Shown: piece after piece, positions 15,625 through 23,888 of the stretch
How the letters are laid out: each line of letters opens with the position of its first letter
Numbering within the stretch: the stretch's first letter is position 1
Source: Paludibacteraceae bacterium
GTDB taxonomy: Bacteria; Bacteroidota; Bacteroidia; Bacteroidales; Paludibacteraceae
Direction of reading: 5' to 3'
Length of the DNA: 64,000 nucleotides
Assembly (NCBI GenBank): GCA_017391525.1
Contig: JAFOYE010000013.1
Coordinates: forward strand, 1-64,000
Position numbers and translations under genes: made by a program
Notes under the pieces: model-generated
Seen by the model: only the letters and a program-made list of their open reading frames with translations
Database searches by the model: none
Told to the model about the DNA's origin: nothing

Positions 15625-17034
15625 ATGAAGAAAAAGAAGAATCTACCTCTTTTAGAGAACATAGAAATCACTAGTGTTGCTGCTGAAGGCAAAGCGTTAA
15701 CTCGTATTGACGATATGGTACTCTTTGTACCCTATTGCGTTCCAGGAGATATTGTAGACATACAAGTTACCCGTAAGAAGCACTCTTTTATGGAAGGTCG
15801 TGTAGAACGTATCGTAAAACCTTCGCCAGTGCGCTGTGAACCACGTTGTAAGCACTATGGCGAGTGTGGTGGCTGTAAATGGCAGATCCTACCCTATGAG
15901 GAGCAATTGCGCTACAAACAGCAGCAGATAACCGATAACCTCACACGCATCGGCAAAGTGGAGTTACCAGAGATATCTCCTATCCTCGGTAGCCAAGAAA
16001 TATACGAATACCGCAACAAGTTAGAGTTCACTTTCTCCGATCGCAAGTGGCTCAGTTGGGATGCTATCCGTGCCGCTGGCGGGTTGGAGAATATTGACAA
16101 CAGCTATGGTTTGGGATTCCATATCCCTAACTGCTTTGACAAGGTGCTTGATATCACTGAGTGTCATTTGATGCCAGAGATCAACAACCGCATACGTAAT
16201 GGAATTCGCGAGTATGCTCGTTCTTTGGGTATCACTTTCTACAACGAGCATGCCCACGAAGGACAATTGCGCACCCTGATCCTACGCTCCAACCACAAAG
16301 GCGAGATCATGCTTATTGTCGTATGGGCAGACGAACCTGATATGCGCGTGATGAAGTACTTGCGCGATGAGTTCCCTGAGATCATTAGCCTACTCTATGT
16401 GGTCAATCGCAAGTTCAACGATACCATTGGCGACCAAGAGGTGCATGTATTCCACGGACAAGACCATATCATGGAACAGATGGAGGATTTGCAGTTCAAG
16501 GTAGGTCCTAAATCCTTCTACCAAACCAATACGTTGCAGGCATACGAGCTCTACAAAGTGGCGCGTGAGTTTGCGGGATTGACAGGTAGCGAACTAGTCT
16601 TTGATCTCTATACTGGTACTGGCACAATAGCCAATTTTGTGGCTCACCAAGCTAAGCAAGTGATTGGTATTGAGTACGTGCCAGAGGCTATTGAAGATGC
16701 GAAAGTGAATGCGAAAATCAATAATCTCGACAATACGCTCTTCTTCGCGGGCGATATGAAGGATATCCTCAACGAAGACTTTATTGCGCAGTATGGTCGT
16801 CCAGATGTGATAATCACCGATCCACCACGTGCAGGCATGCATGAAGATGTGATCAATACGATATTGTTTGCCGAGCCAAAACGCATCGTGTACGTGAGCT
16901 GCAACCCAGCTACGCAAGCAAGAGACCTCAATATGCTGGACAGCAAGTACCGTGTGATGAAAGTGCAACCAGTGGATATGTTCCCACATACCCATCATGT
17001 GGAGAATGTAGTGTTGCTGGAAATTAAGGGTTAG
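15625..17034 (+). CDS. rlmD: 23S rRNA (uracil-C5)-methyltransferase, RlmD/RumA family
   Basis: A 469-residue methyltransferase that makes 5-methyluridine in 23S rRNA using S-adenosylmethionine. The N-terminal TRAM domain (about 8-65) is followed by a four-cysteine iron-sulfur site (residues about 73-86, CEPRCKHYGECGGCKW). The C-terminal Rossmann domain shows FDLYTGTGTIANF (SAM loop), TDPPRAGMH, and VSCNPATQARDL with the catalytic Cys. The exact target (U747 or U1939) cannot be told from sequence. Its TAG stop is the first word of the following GGTTA repeat, so the repeat supplies the 3' end. Probably co-transcribed with the S8 peptidase downstream. Confidence 0.92.
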   Translation: MKKKKNLPLLENIEITSVAAEGKALTRIDDMVLFVPYCVPGDIVDIQVTRKKHSFMEGRVERIVKPSPVRCEPRCKHYGECGGCKWQILPYEEQLRYKQQQITDNLTRIGKVELPEISPILGSQEIYEYRNKLEFTFSDRKWLSWDAIRAAGGLENIDNSYGLGFHIPNCFDKVLDITECHLMPEINNRIRNGIREYARSLGITFYNEHAHEGQLRTLILRSNHKGEIMLIVVWADEPDMRVMKYLRDEFPEIISLLYVVNRKFNDTIGDQEVHVFHGQDHIMEQMEDLQFKVGPKSFYQTNTLQAYELYKVAREFAGLTGSELVFDLYTGTGTIANFVAHQAKQVIGIEYVPEAIEDAKVNAKINNLDNTLFFAGDMKDILNEDFIAQYGRPDVIITDPPRAGMHEDVINTILFAEPKRIVYVSCNPATQARDLNMLDSKYRVMKVQPVDMFPHTHHVENVVLLEIKG

Positions 17035-17087
17035 GCGGTTAAGCGGTTAAAGGGTTAAACGGTTAATATCGGTTAGGCTGTTAAACG
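17030..17087. repeat. GGTTAAGC-word repeat spacer
   Basis: Seven copies of GGTTA/GTTAA words (agggttaggcggttaagcgg and onward) run from the rlmD stop codon to 3 bp before the S8 peptidase ATG. The same words occur at 7382-7420 and 21181-21302. Confidence 0.75.
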
Positions 17088-17089
17088 AA

Positions 17090-18511
17090 ATGTTTGCGTT
17101 ACTTACCATATTCTTTTTGCAGTTCGCTGACAAAGCAGGCTCAAACCTTGTGTGTCTGAGTCCTACTGCCATGGAGATGCGTGAGGACCGAAGTATAGCC
17201 ATTGACTCGCTGGATTATGCCGTGTCGCCTGTGTATTTGGATTCTATCAAGAGTTTAGGCGCGAAGGTACTGCATACCTCACGATGGATGAACGGGGCAA
17301 CCATAGAGGCAAGCAGCGAAACGATAGAGGCATTAGAGCAATGTAGTTTTGTTGACACGATCTACACCACCCGACTAGCCAACGACTCTTCCACTATCCA
17401 TTCGGTATCTCTCCGGAAAAGAGTAGCAGCAACGAACGACAATATGTTAGATACTAAGCCACTCAATTCAAATGGGCAACTCCAACTCATAAACCTCCCC
17501 CCCCTTCATGAAGAAGGCTACAAGGGTCAGGGTATACGTATTGGTGTCGCAGACGGAGGGTTCTATCATGCAGATAGCCTAGCGTCGCTGCCACGAGAGC
17601 AATGGTTAGGATATGCTGACCTCACAGATTGTCAACATGATATATTCAGTCAAGAAGGAAACCACGGAACGCTATGCTTATCGGCTATCATGGGACAAAA
17701 AAGCAACTACCAAGGAGCCGCCACACAAGCGCAGTACTTCCTGTTTAGAACAGAAGAACATTATACCGAAAGCCCTAAGGAGATTGACAACTGGGTAGCA
17801 GCTATCGAGATGGCAGACTCGTTAGGATTACATATCGTTTCGACCTCATTGGGATATTCGGGTTTTGATGACGAGCAATTTAATTTTGCATACTCGGACA
17901 TGGACGGCCAAACTTCGCGCGGAGCGCAAGCCGCAGCTATTGCTGCACGCAAAGGTATGCTGCTGGTGACAGCAATGGGCAACGATGGCGCTAGGGCATG
18001 GCGCTACCTCTCTACCCCAGCGGATGCAGACAGCATACTAAGTGTAGGAGCAGTCAATCGTGAAGGGCAAATAGCCAACTTCTCGTCATATGGTCCATCA
18101 GCCGATGGAAGGATCAAACCCGAAGTGTGTGCCGTAGGCGAAGGAACATGCCTAATTAACCCTGCTAATGATGCATTGATGGCGAGCAACGGAACATCAT
18201 TTGCATGTCCTCTAGTAGCAGGTATGGCAGCATGTCTATGGTCAGCGCTGCCTGAGGCAAGTAATATGGAAATACGCGAGATGATTATCCGTTCGTGCGA
18301 TAGATACGACCTACCACATGAGCAATATGGATATGGTATACCAAATGCATGGGAAGCATATACCATGGCTACCACCGATTTCCCAAACACCAAGCACCAT
18401 ACACCATACACCAAGATCATCCACAATGGACAATTATACATCCTACACAACGGAGAAAAATACAACCTATTAGGTAATAAAATAGAATGCGAAGAAACAT
18501 ACATGAAATAA
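17090..18511 (+). CDS. subtilisin-family (S8) serine peptidase with sorting-like tail
   Basis: A 473-residue exported peptidase. The catalytic triad is present: Asp in RIGVADGGF (about 155), His in EGNHGTLC (about 187), Ser in NGTSFACP (about 370). The N-terminal FADKAG...TSRWMNGATIE part is the inhibitor-like propeptide of this Bacteroidetes group. The signal peptide is very short (FALLTIFFLQF) and starts right after the repeat spacer, so the true start could differ. The C-terminus (IIHNGQLYILHNGEKYNLLGNKIE) resembles a degenerate type A sorting domain of the type IX secretion system, joined by a repeat-derived linker (NTKHHTPYTK, about 434-443). A C8 tract at 17497-17504 could slip. Confidence 0.85.
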   Translation: MFALLTIFFLQFADKAGSNLVCLSPTAMEMREDRSIAIDSLDYAVSPVYLDSIKSLGAKVLHTSRWMNGATIEASSETIEALEQCSFVDTIYTTRLANDSSTIHSVSLRKRVAATNDNMLDTKPLNSNGQLQLINLPPLHEEGYKGQGIRIGVADGGFYHADSLASLPREQWLGYADLTDCQHDIFSQEGNHGTLCLSAIMGQKSNYQGAATQAQYFLFRTEEHYTESPKEIDNWVAAIEMADSLGLHIVSTSLGYSGFDDEQFNFAYSDMDGQTSRGAQAAAIAARKGMLLVTAMGNDGARAWRYLSTPADADSILSVGAVNREGQIANFSSYGPSADGRIKPEVCAVGEGTCLINPANDALMASNGTSFACPLVAGMAACLWSALPEASNMEIREMIIRSCDRYDLPHEQYGYGIPNAWEAYTMATTDFPNTKHHTPYTKIIHNGQLYILHNGEKYNLLGNKIECEETYMK

Positions 18512-19863
18512 CCCCAGCTACGACCTCCTATGAGATGGGTCTCAAGCGCGTACTACTCTCTGCCAACGAGAGTGGATGCAGCATCACCCAAATTGCTGTC
18601 ATCGACCTCAAAGCTGGCGAAAAGAGTGCTATGCATATTCACCCTGATTTGCAGGACGTGTTTTACATATTGGACGGAACGCTTGAAGTGACAATCGATG
18701 GACAAAACGACCTTTGTCACAAAGATGATTTCATCTTCATCGAGCATCTCCAAACCTACCAACTACACGCCATTACCGATGTGCAGATGTTGGCTATGGG
18801 TTGCGTAATTGAGTCGCAACGAACCAAACTCTATCCGATGCTTTTTGAACCTAACCTCCATACGAAGATTTGGGGAGGCGATCAATTAGCAACATGGAAG
18901 AACCTACCGCATCAAACGCATATTGGTGAGAGTTGGGAAGTATCAGCTGTACCTTCGGCTCCATCCACAATCAGCAATGGTACATGGGCTGGATACCCAC
19001 TCACTGAGGTGGTTGCCAAAATGCCTGATGCAATCCTCGGCAAGACAGTAGCTAAGAACTACCAAAATCTTCTGCCAGTACTTGTCAAATTTATCGATGC
19101 GAACGAAGACCTCAGTATCCAAGTTCATCCCGATAACGCTATGGCGCAACGTAAACACAACAAAATGGGCAAGAATGAGATGTGGTATGTGCTCAGCGCC
19201 GAACCAGGAGCATGTATCTATGCAGGGTTCCAAGAACAACTCAATGAAGATGAGTATAAGAGTCGCATAGCTGATGGAAGCATCATCGATGCCCTAGCCA
19301 AACACCCAGTGAAAGCAGGCGACGTCTTTTATATCCCTGCAGGACGAGTGCATGCCATCGGCAAAGGAATCCGCTTACTTGAAGTTCAACAATCATCCGA
19401 TGTGACCTACCGTATATATGATTATGATCGTCTAGACTTGAACGGGCAACCACGCGAACTACATACAGAACTAGCCGCACAAGCACTAGATTATCAGGTA
19501 TATAAAGAGTACAAAAGTGAGTATAAGGAGAATACCAATACGGCTAATCTTTGTCTCGACACCGAGTTCTTTACCGTCCGTGTTGTTGATCTTCAAGAGC
19601 CTATTCGTCGCAATATGGTCAAGTACGATTCCTTTGTTATCCAATCCTGCGTAGAGGGCGAGTGTAAGATTCGTATCCGCAGTACCCACGATGAAATAAC
19701 ACTACGCAAAGGTTACTCATGCCTTATCCCAGCGGCTATTGCAGACTATGATATGATTCCACTTGCACCTCAAGTTAAAGTCATTGAGTCGTATATCAAC
19801 AACAACTCACAAAGCAATTTCCGTCGATTCATCTCCCAATTCTTACATATGACGAACGAATAA
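18487..19863 (+). CDS. manA: fusion of a cupin domain with class I mannose-6-phosphate isomerase
   Basis: A 458-residue protein. Residues 1-112 are a complete cupin_2 domain (GEKSAMHIHPDLQDVFYILDG...DDFIFIEHL). Residues about 118-458 are a class I phosphomannose isomerase interconverting mannose-6-phosphate and fructose-6-phosphate, opening with LYPMLFEPNLHTKIWGG. Zinc ligands are visible in IQVHPDN, KNEMWYVL and YIPAGRVHAIG. Class I enzymes of about 320 residues normally lack an N-terminal cupin; C-terminal cupins occur in the GDP-mannose type II enzymes. The ATG overlaps the S8 peptidase end by 25 bp in another frame, implying translational coupling. An alternative start at Met17 would break the cupin fold. 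Confidence 0.88.
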   Translation: MRRNIHEITPATTSYEMGLKRVLLSANESGCSITQIAVIDLKAGEKSAMHIHPDLQDVFYILDGTLEVTIDGQNDLCHKDDFIFIEHLQTYQLHAITDVQMLAMGCVIESQRTKLYPMLFEPNLHTKIWGGDQLATWKNLPHQTHIGESWEVSAVPSAPSTISNGTWAGYPLTEVVAKMPDAILGKTVAKNYQNLLPVLVKFIDANEDLSIQVHPDNAMAQRKHNKMGKNEMWYVLSAEPGACIYAGFQEQLNEDEYKSRIADGSIIDALAKHPVKAGDVFYIPAGRVHAIGKGIRLLEVQQSSDVTYRIYDYDRLDLNGQPRELHTELAAQALDYQVYKEYKSEYKENTNTANLCLDTEFFTVRVVDLQEPIRRNMVKYDSFVIQSCVEGECKIRIRSTHDEITLRKGYSCLIPAAIADYDMIPLAPQVKVIESYINNNSQSNFRRFISQFLHMTNE

Positions 19864-19894
19864 CCTTTAGAACTTTTTAAAACTCTATATAATT

Positions 19895-21175
19895 ATGACA
19901 CGAGATCTAGAAATTTTTGACATCATCCGCCGCGAGCGCGAGCGTCAAACCAAGGGCATTGAGCTCATTGCCTCAGAAAACTTCGTGAGCGACCAAGTGA
20001 TGGAAGCCATGGGTAGTGTACTAACCAATAAATACGCCGAGGGTTATCCTGGCAAACGTTACTATGGCGGTTGCGAAGTGGTAGACGAAAGCGAGAATAT
20101 AGCACGTCAACGCCTCTGCCAACTCTTTGGTGCAGAGTATGCTAACGTACAACCTCACTCAGGTGCACAAGCCAATATGGCTGTGTTCATGGCATGCCTC
20201 CAAGCAGGTGACACTTTCCTTGGCCTTAACCTCAGCCATGGTGGTCACCTCAGTCATGGTTCACCAGTTAACTTCTCTGGTCTTATGTTCAACGCACTTG
20301 AGTATAATGTGAAAGAGGATACAGGTCGTGTAGACTATGACCAACTCGAACAAGTAGCACGTGAGAAAAAACCTAAATTGATTATCGCGGGCGCAAGCGC
20401 GTACAGCCGTGATTGGGATTATGCACGTATTCGCAAGGTGGCTGACGAGATTGGTGCTCTCTTTATGGTGGATATGGCTCATCCTGCAGGACTGATTGCT
20501 GCAGGTCTCCTCGAAAACCCTGTTAAGCACGCACATATCGTTACTTCTACCACTCATAAGACCCTACGTGGTCCTCGTGGCGGTGTGATATTGATGGGTA
20601 AGGACTTCCCTAACCCATGGGGCAAAACCACTCCTAAGGGCGAAGTGAAAATGATGTCTACTTTGCTCGATTCTGCAGTCTTCCCTGGCACACAAGGTGG
20701 TCCTCTTGAGCACGTGATTGCAGCTAAAGCAGTAGCTTTCGGTGAGGCATTGACTCCTGAGTTTAAGGAGTATCAAAAACAAGTGCAACTCAATGCTGCA
20801 GCTATGGCTAAAGCTTTGATGGACAAAGGATACAAGATTATCTCTGACGGTACTGACAACCACTCTATGTTGGTGGATCTCCGCACCAAGTATCCAGAAC
20901 TTACCGGTAAAGTAGCAGAGAAAGCCCTCGTAGCTGCCGATATCACCACTAACAAGAACATGGTGCCATTCGATTCTCGCTCTGCCTTCCAAACTAGCGG
21001 TCTTCGTTTCGGAACTCCAGCTATCACCACCCGTGGTCTCAAAGAAGATAAGATGGCATGGATTGTAGAACTCATCGACCGTGTTCTCAGCAATCCTGAG
21101 TCAGAGGAGAATATCGCAGCGGTACGTGCAGAGGTAAATGCAGAAATGGTTAAATATCCACTCTTTGCATGGTAA
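19895..21175 (+). CDS. glyA: serine hydroxymethyltransferase
   Basis: A 426-residue PLP enzyme that interconverts serine and glycine with tetrahydrofolate, feeding one-carbon metabolism. The signature [13 protein letters not shown] (about 216-228) carries the PLP-binding Lys; [15 protein letters not shown] and [14 protein letters not shown] are conserved near the N-terminus, and HPAGLIAAG in the middle. Length is normal. It follows manA by 31 bp without a visible terminator. A repeat-filled gap separates it from the YigZ gene. Confidence 0.97.
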   Translation: MTRDLEIFDIIRRERERQTKGIELIASENFVSDQVMEAMGSVLTNKYAEGYPGKRYYGGCEVVDESENIARQRLCQLFGAEYANVQPHSGAQANMAVFMACLQAGDTFLGLNLSHGGHLSHGSPVNFSGLMFNALEYNVKEDTGRVDYDQLEQVAREKKPKLIIAGASAYSRDWDYARIRKVADEIGALFMVDMAHPAGLIAAGLLENPVKHAHIVTSTTHKTLRGPRGGVILMGKDFPNPWGKTTPKGEVKMMSTLLDSAVFPGTQGGPLEHVIAAKAVAFGEALTPEFKEYQKQVQLNAAAMAKALMDKGYKIISDGTDNHSMLVDLRTKYPELTGKVAEKALVAADITTNKNMVPFDSRSAFQTSGLRFGTPAITTRGLKEDKMAWIVELIDRVLSNPESEENIAAVRAEVNAEMVKYPLFAW

Positions 21176-21180
21176 TTTAT

Positions 21181-21302
21181 TTTAGACGGTTAGGCGGTTA
21201 AGGAGGCAGTGCCTCGGTAAAAGGTGAAGGCGACAAAGTCGCGGTGAAACGAATAACCAATATTAACCCTCATTAACCGATATTCACCGTATAACCAACA
21301 CA
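21181..21302. repeat. GGTTA-word repeat spacer with hairpin cassette
   Basis: Words GACGGTTAGGCGGTTAAGG, then two cassettes (GGCAGTGCC and GGCGACAAAGTCGCGG with complementary GCGAC/GTCGC), then AACCAATATTAACC, TTAACCGATATTCACC and TAACCAAC, the same word on the opposite strand. The whole block resembles a large imperfect inverted arrangement filling the gap from glyA to the YigZ gene. Confidence 0.7.
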
Positions 21303-21303
21303 A

Positions 21304-21687
21304 ATGAGCGATAAAAAACATATCACAGAACTCTCCAAGGGTATCTTCAAGGATAGGGGCAGCAAGTTCCTATCCTTTGCAGAGCCCATCACAGACGAGG
21401 AGCAAGCCAAGGAGCGCATCAAGTGGTACAAGAAAAAGTACCATGATGCACGCCATGTATGCTATGCATACCGACTAGGCGATAATCTTTGGCGAACCAA
21501 GGATGATGGCGAACCGCATGGTACGGCTGGTATGCCAATCCTTCGCAGTGTAGACGCGCAGAATCTTGATAATATACTAGTTGTTGTGGTTCGGTATTTT
21601 GGTGGTACACTACTAGGTACTGGTGGGCTAATGGTAGCCTATCGAGAAGCCACCAAAGATGCACTCAAGAATGCAAATATAGAATAA
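21304..21687 (+). CDS. YigZ/IMPACT-family protein lacking the C-terminal domain
   Basis: A 127-residue protein of the UPF0029 (IMPACT) family: SKFLSFAEPI, DARHVCYAYRLG, DDGEPHGTAGMPIL and VVVVRYFGGTLLGTGGLMVAYREA are the family's core motifs. Typical bacterial YigZ proteins are near 200 residues with a ferredoxin-like DUF1949 domain after this core; here the stop comes directly after it, and the next 28 bp lead straight into coaD. There is no room for a frameshifted remainder. The core fold is intact, so it may be functional. The biochemical role of the family is not settled. Probably co-transcribed with coaD. Confidence 0.88.
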   Translation: MSDKKHITELSKGIFKDRGSKFLSFAEPITDEEQAKERIKWYKKKYHDARHVCYAYRLGDNLWRTKDDGEPHGTAGMPILRSVDAQNLDNILVVVVRYFGGTLLGTGGLMVAYREATKDALKNANIE

Positions 21688-21715
21688 AAGACATTGCTTT
21701 TTAACAGAAAACGAT

Positions 21716-22171
21716 ATGGATAAAGTAGCGATTTTTCCTGGTAGTTTTGATCCATTCACAATAGGACACTACGATATTGTGATGCGAGCGTTAGGATTGT
21801 TTGATAACATTATTATTGGTATTGGAAAGAACCACAACAAACAATCTACATTTACACTTGATGAGCGTATTGCGAATATTCAAAAGATCTTTGCACATGA
21901 ACCTCGTATCCAAGTCACATCATACGATGGATTAACTGTAGATTTTGCACAATCAAACCACGCTACACATATTATACGAGGTGTACGCAGCATCATCGAT
22001 TTTGAATACGAACGTAATATAGCAGATGCTAATCGACAACTATGTGGAATAGAAACCATACTACTCTACACTAGTCCAGAATATGCACATATTTCTTCTT
22101 CACTAGTAAGAGAACTGCATGCACACGGCAAAGATATCACCCCATTTTTACCACCTGTTAGTAACCTATAA
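21716..22171 (+). CDS. coaD: phosphopantetheine adenylyltransferase
   Basis: A 151-residue cytidylyltransferase-like enzyme that joins 4'-phosphopantetheine and ATP to give dephospho-CoA, the fourth step of CoA synthesis. GSFDPFTIGHYDIV (residues about 8-21) is the nucleotide site with its TxGH motif, and TSPEYAHISSSLVRE is the second ATP-binding motif (ISSTxVR in others). IIRGVRSIIDFEYE is the conserved central helix. Length is normal. It stands 15 bp ahead of the S41 protease gene, a likely transcript partner. Confidence 0.95.
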   Translation: MDKVAIFPGSFDPFTIGHYDIVMRALGLFDNIIIGIGKNHNKQSTFTLDERIANIQKIFAHEPRIQVTSYDGLTVDFAQSNHATHIIRGVRSIIDFEYERNIADANRQLCGIETILLYTSPEYAHISSSLVRELHAHGKDITPFLPPVSNL

Positions 22172-22185
22172 AAAGAACATATACT

Positions 22186-23751
22186 ATGACCAAAAAACTT
22201 ATTTGCACCTGCCTTATTCTCATCGCTGCTCTATCTACTGCAACAGCGAAGAATAACTCAAAAAACAAATCTACAAGAATAGATCAAAACCTAACTATTT
22301 TCAACGATGTAATGCGTCAACTAGATATGACTTATGTTGACACAATCAACTATGACCTATTGGTAAAAAAAGGTATTGATGCAATGCTCTCTTACGTTGA
22401 TCCGTACACCATATACATGTCTAAAGAGGAAGATGATGAATATCGCAGACTTACCACAGGTAAATATGGTGGTATTGGTTCAAGCGTGCAACAGCGCGAT
22501 AGTTTTATCTATATCAGCGAACCATATGAGAACATGCCTGCAGCTCTTGCGGGATTACAAGCCGGCGATAAATTAATCAAGATCGACGATATGGAATGCT
22601 ATGGTATAAAGGTATCAGAAGCTAGCAATAAACTTCGAGGAGTACCAGGAACTACCTTGCAAGTAGTTGTTGAAAGAAACAACGAACAGATTACCCTAGA
22701 CATCACCCGTCAAGACATTCATATTCCTGCCGTATCGCTCGCCACTGTACTTCAAGATTCAATTGGTTACATAGCCTTCTCTGATTTTTCGGTGAACTCA
22801 TCACAAGAGTTTCTTGTTGCCCTAGACGATATGATACAAAATAAACATATTAATCGATTGATTATCGATTTGAGAGGCAATGGTGGCGGTTTGATTGACG
22901 AAGCAAATAGGATACTAAGTTATTTTATTCCAAAAGGTACAGAGGTAGTATCAGTCAAAGGTAAGGTAGAGAAATTTTCTCATTCCTATTATACGAACAC
23001 AAAACCAATATATCCTGACTTACCTCTCATCGTGCTAGTGGATAACAATTCTGCATCTGCCGCAGAGATTTTAGCTGGTGCTCTGCAGGATTTCAATAGA
23101 GCTACCCTTATTGGACAACGAACTTATGGAAAGGGGTTAGTACAAAATATACGCCCCATTGCTTATGGAGGACATCTAAAAGTAACTTCCGCTAAATACT
23201 ACTTGCCTTCTGGACGTTGTATACAAGCCATTGACTATTCTGAACGCCAAAAAGGCAACAAACTAACTAAGGACAGCACTGGAGGTATATTACCAGATAT
23301 TGTACTATCCGATTCTAGCAAACTAGATATCTGCTATAACCTCTATCGAGACTTTATGTTCTTTGATTATGCAACACAATATAAATATCAGCATCCACAA
23401 ATAGCATCTGCTGAAGAGTTCCAATTGACAGACGAAGATATTGAAGCCTTCTGCCAATTCCTTGACGAAAAGGAATATACATACGAAACAGAGACTAGTA
23501 AGTATTACAAGGAACTTGTAGATATGGCCAAAGAAGAAGACCTTGACTCTACTATCATGGCAGAACTCAATGCACTGATTCCTAAACTATCGGTAGACTA
23601 TAGAACTGCTATTCAACGTAATCGCAGTGAAATAGAAAAATATCTAGGGTCTGAAATAATCAAACGATACTATTACCAACGTGGTAATCTATTATATCTA
23701 CTACGATATGATTCAGAAGTGAAGCGTGCATTACAAGAAATTACGAAATAA
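22186..23751 (+). CDS. S41 C-terminal processing peptidase (CtpA/Prc family)
   Basis: A 521-residue exported protease. Residues 1-21 are a signal peptide. A PDZ domain lies at about 90-165 (KYGGIGSSVQQ...PAALAGLQAGDKLIKID), and the S41 catalytic domain at about 170-360 holds the Ser of DNNSASAAEI and Lys of RTYGKGLVQ. About 365-521 is a C-terminal helical part typical of Bacteroidetes members. Such enzymes trim periplasmic or outer-membrane protein C-termini. It follows coaD closely; a well-formed promoter for lysS follows, so it ends the transcript. Confidence 0.93.
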   Translation: MTKKLICTCLILIAALSTATAKNNSKNKSTRIDQNLTIFNDVMRQLDMTYVDTINYDLLVKKGIDAMLSYVDPYTIYMSKEEDDEYRRLTTGKYGGIGSSVQQRDSFIYISEPYENMPAALAGLQAGDKLIKIDDMECYGIKVSEASNKLRGVPGTTLQVVVERNNEQITLDITRQDIHIPAVSLATVLQDSIGYIAFSDFSVNSSQEFLVALDDMIQNKHINRLIIDLRGNGGGLIDEANRILSYFIPKGTEVVSVKGKVEKFSHSYYTNTKPIYPDLPLIVLVDNNSASAAEILAGALQDFNRATLIGQRTYGKGLVQNIRPIAYGGHLKVTSAKYYLPSGRCIQAIDYSERQKGNKLTKDSTGGILPDIVLSDSSKLDICYNLYRDFMFFDYATQYKYQHPQIASAEEFQLTDEDIEAFCQFLDEKEYTYETETSKYYKELVDMAKEEDLDSTIMAELNALIPKLSVDYRTAIQRNRSEIEKYLGSEIIKRYYYQRGNLLYLLRYDSEVKRALQEITK

Positions 23752-23790
23752 TATACTGATGGGCATTGATTATTTTTTTTAAGAAGCATA

Positions 23791-23822
23791 TTTGCATATG
23801 TCAATAAAAATTACTATCTTTG
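23791..23822 (+). promoter_or_regulatory. lysS promoter
   Basis: TTTG (23791-23794), 20 nt beginning CATATG, then TATCTTTG (23815-23822). The predicted leader to the ATG at 23889 is about 60 nt. Confidence 0.85.
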
Positions 23823-23888
23823 CAGCCAGTTTTGATTTTTTTAAGAGTATAACATTGTATAAATTTGATTATAAAAATTTCTATTAAT

